A stretch of 64,000 bases of DNA from Erodium maritimum (taxonomy: Eukaryota; Streptophyta; Magnoliopsida; Geraniales; Geraniaceae): assembly GCA_963921825.1 (NCBI GenBank), contig OY997591.1:37283825-37347824 (forward strand), written 5' to 3'. A program made the position numbers and the translations under genes. The notes below the pieces were generated by a model. That model was given only the letters and a program-made list of their open reading frames with translations, ran no database searches and had not been told where the DNA came from. Shown piece by piece: positions 63,813-64,000 of the stretch. Position 1 is the stretch's first letter. Each line of letters starts with the position of its first letter.

Positions 63813-64000
63813 CGTCACGCCCCGAATTCGGCATGACCAAACCCGGAACGCGAACGGTGAAACAGTAAAACGGTTTTCAAACATTTTAATAAACCCTTTT
63901 AAAATTGCCACTTAGGTTAACCAAAAACAATACTTTTACAGCGGAAAAAACGTTCAAAACAATGAACAACACGAGCTACAAGGTACGTCACTAACTACCC
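63813..64000 (-). repeat. G3 5' LTR, first 188 bp (runs off window)
   Basis: CGTCACGCCCCGAATTCGG... aligns without gaps to 36689-36876, with about nine mismatches counted by eye. The first base is C instead of T. Confidence 0.92.

Larger units (their letters stand above)
36689..64000 (-). mobile_element. G3: outer minus-strand Ty3/Gypsy element, internally deleted
   Basis: Host of the right-hand nest. 3' LTR 36689-40627, polypurine tract, chromodomain-like and integrase pieces to 41367, then G2 (41368-61711), then integrase zinc-binding, RT, protease and gag pieces from 61717, primer site, and the first 188 bp of the 5' LTR at the window edge. About nine mismatches separate the two LTRs in that 188 bp, so it is older than G2. 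The left TSD should be TGCGC (36684-36688). The right one lies outside. Confidence 0.9.

Overview
This window is plant nuclear DNA, almost certainly eudicot heterochromatin. Every coding fragment I can identify belongs to a transposable element and no host gene is visible. The evidence is several Ty3/Gypsy elements with initiator-Met-tRNA primer sites and chromodomain-type pol, two Ty1/Copia copies, three L1-type LINEs (two with an RRM-type ORF1), a hAT-type and a MULE-like non-autonomous DNA transposon, and no bacterial gene organisation. The species cannot be named from sequence alone.

Left half (1-29215). A minus-strand LINE (LINE-1: 3' part 1-6075, 5' part 28135-29215) is split by a solo LTR with target duplication AAGGT. 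The first 3.29 kb of that insertion is tandemly duplicated (copy A 6076-9354; copy B from 9366). Into copy B went a plus-strand Gypsy element of the same LTR family (G1, 10187-24600, TSD ACACG) and a 793-bp hAT element (24678-25470, TSD ACCCCACG). G1 has 3.4-kb LTRs and only a reduced gag. Its 3' LTR is itself interrupted by a 4.28-kb fragment of a second LINE (LINE-2, 19865-24148) flanked by a 253-bp direct duplication of LTR sequence.

Middle (29216-36688). A 1375-bp MULE-like element with about 300-bp inverted termini and a 10-bp TSD (29450-30824) lies in otherwise unassigned DNA. It is followed by a decayed plus-strand LINE (LINE-3, about 31500-34014). Next comes the 5' end of a plus-strand Copia element (Copia-B: LTR 34015-35621 plus leader), cut at 36688.

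Right half (36689-64000). Three minus-strand elements are nested. G3 (3' LTR 36689-40627; 5' LTR from 63813, running off the window) contains G2 (41368-61711, TSD CATTT), which contains Copia-A (48343-56804, TSD CCTCG). G2 has the best-preserved pol, interrupted by four stop codons. G3 has lost gag N-terminus, NC/protease active site, RT palm to RNase H, and the integrase core. Copia-A has LTRs of exactly equal length with only two mismatches noticed by eye, yet its protease, integrase and RT catalytic motifs are altered or deleted.

I found no clear new enzymatic system. The unexpected structure is in the non-coding parts: a leader block shared by three Gypsy families, a hairpin plus splice-acceptor-like motif shared by their LTRs, a long-range stem in the Copia leader, and repair-like duplications around LINE and LTR junctions. 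All mismatch counts and alignments were made by eye.
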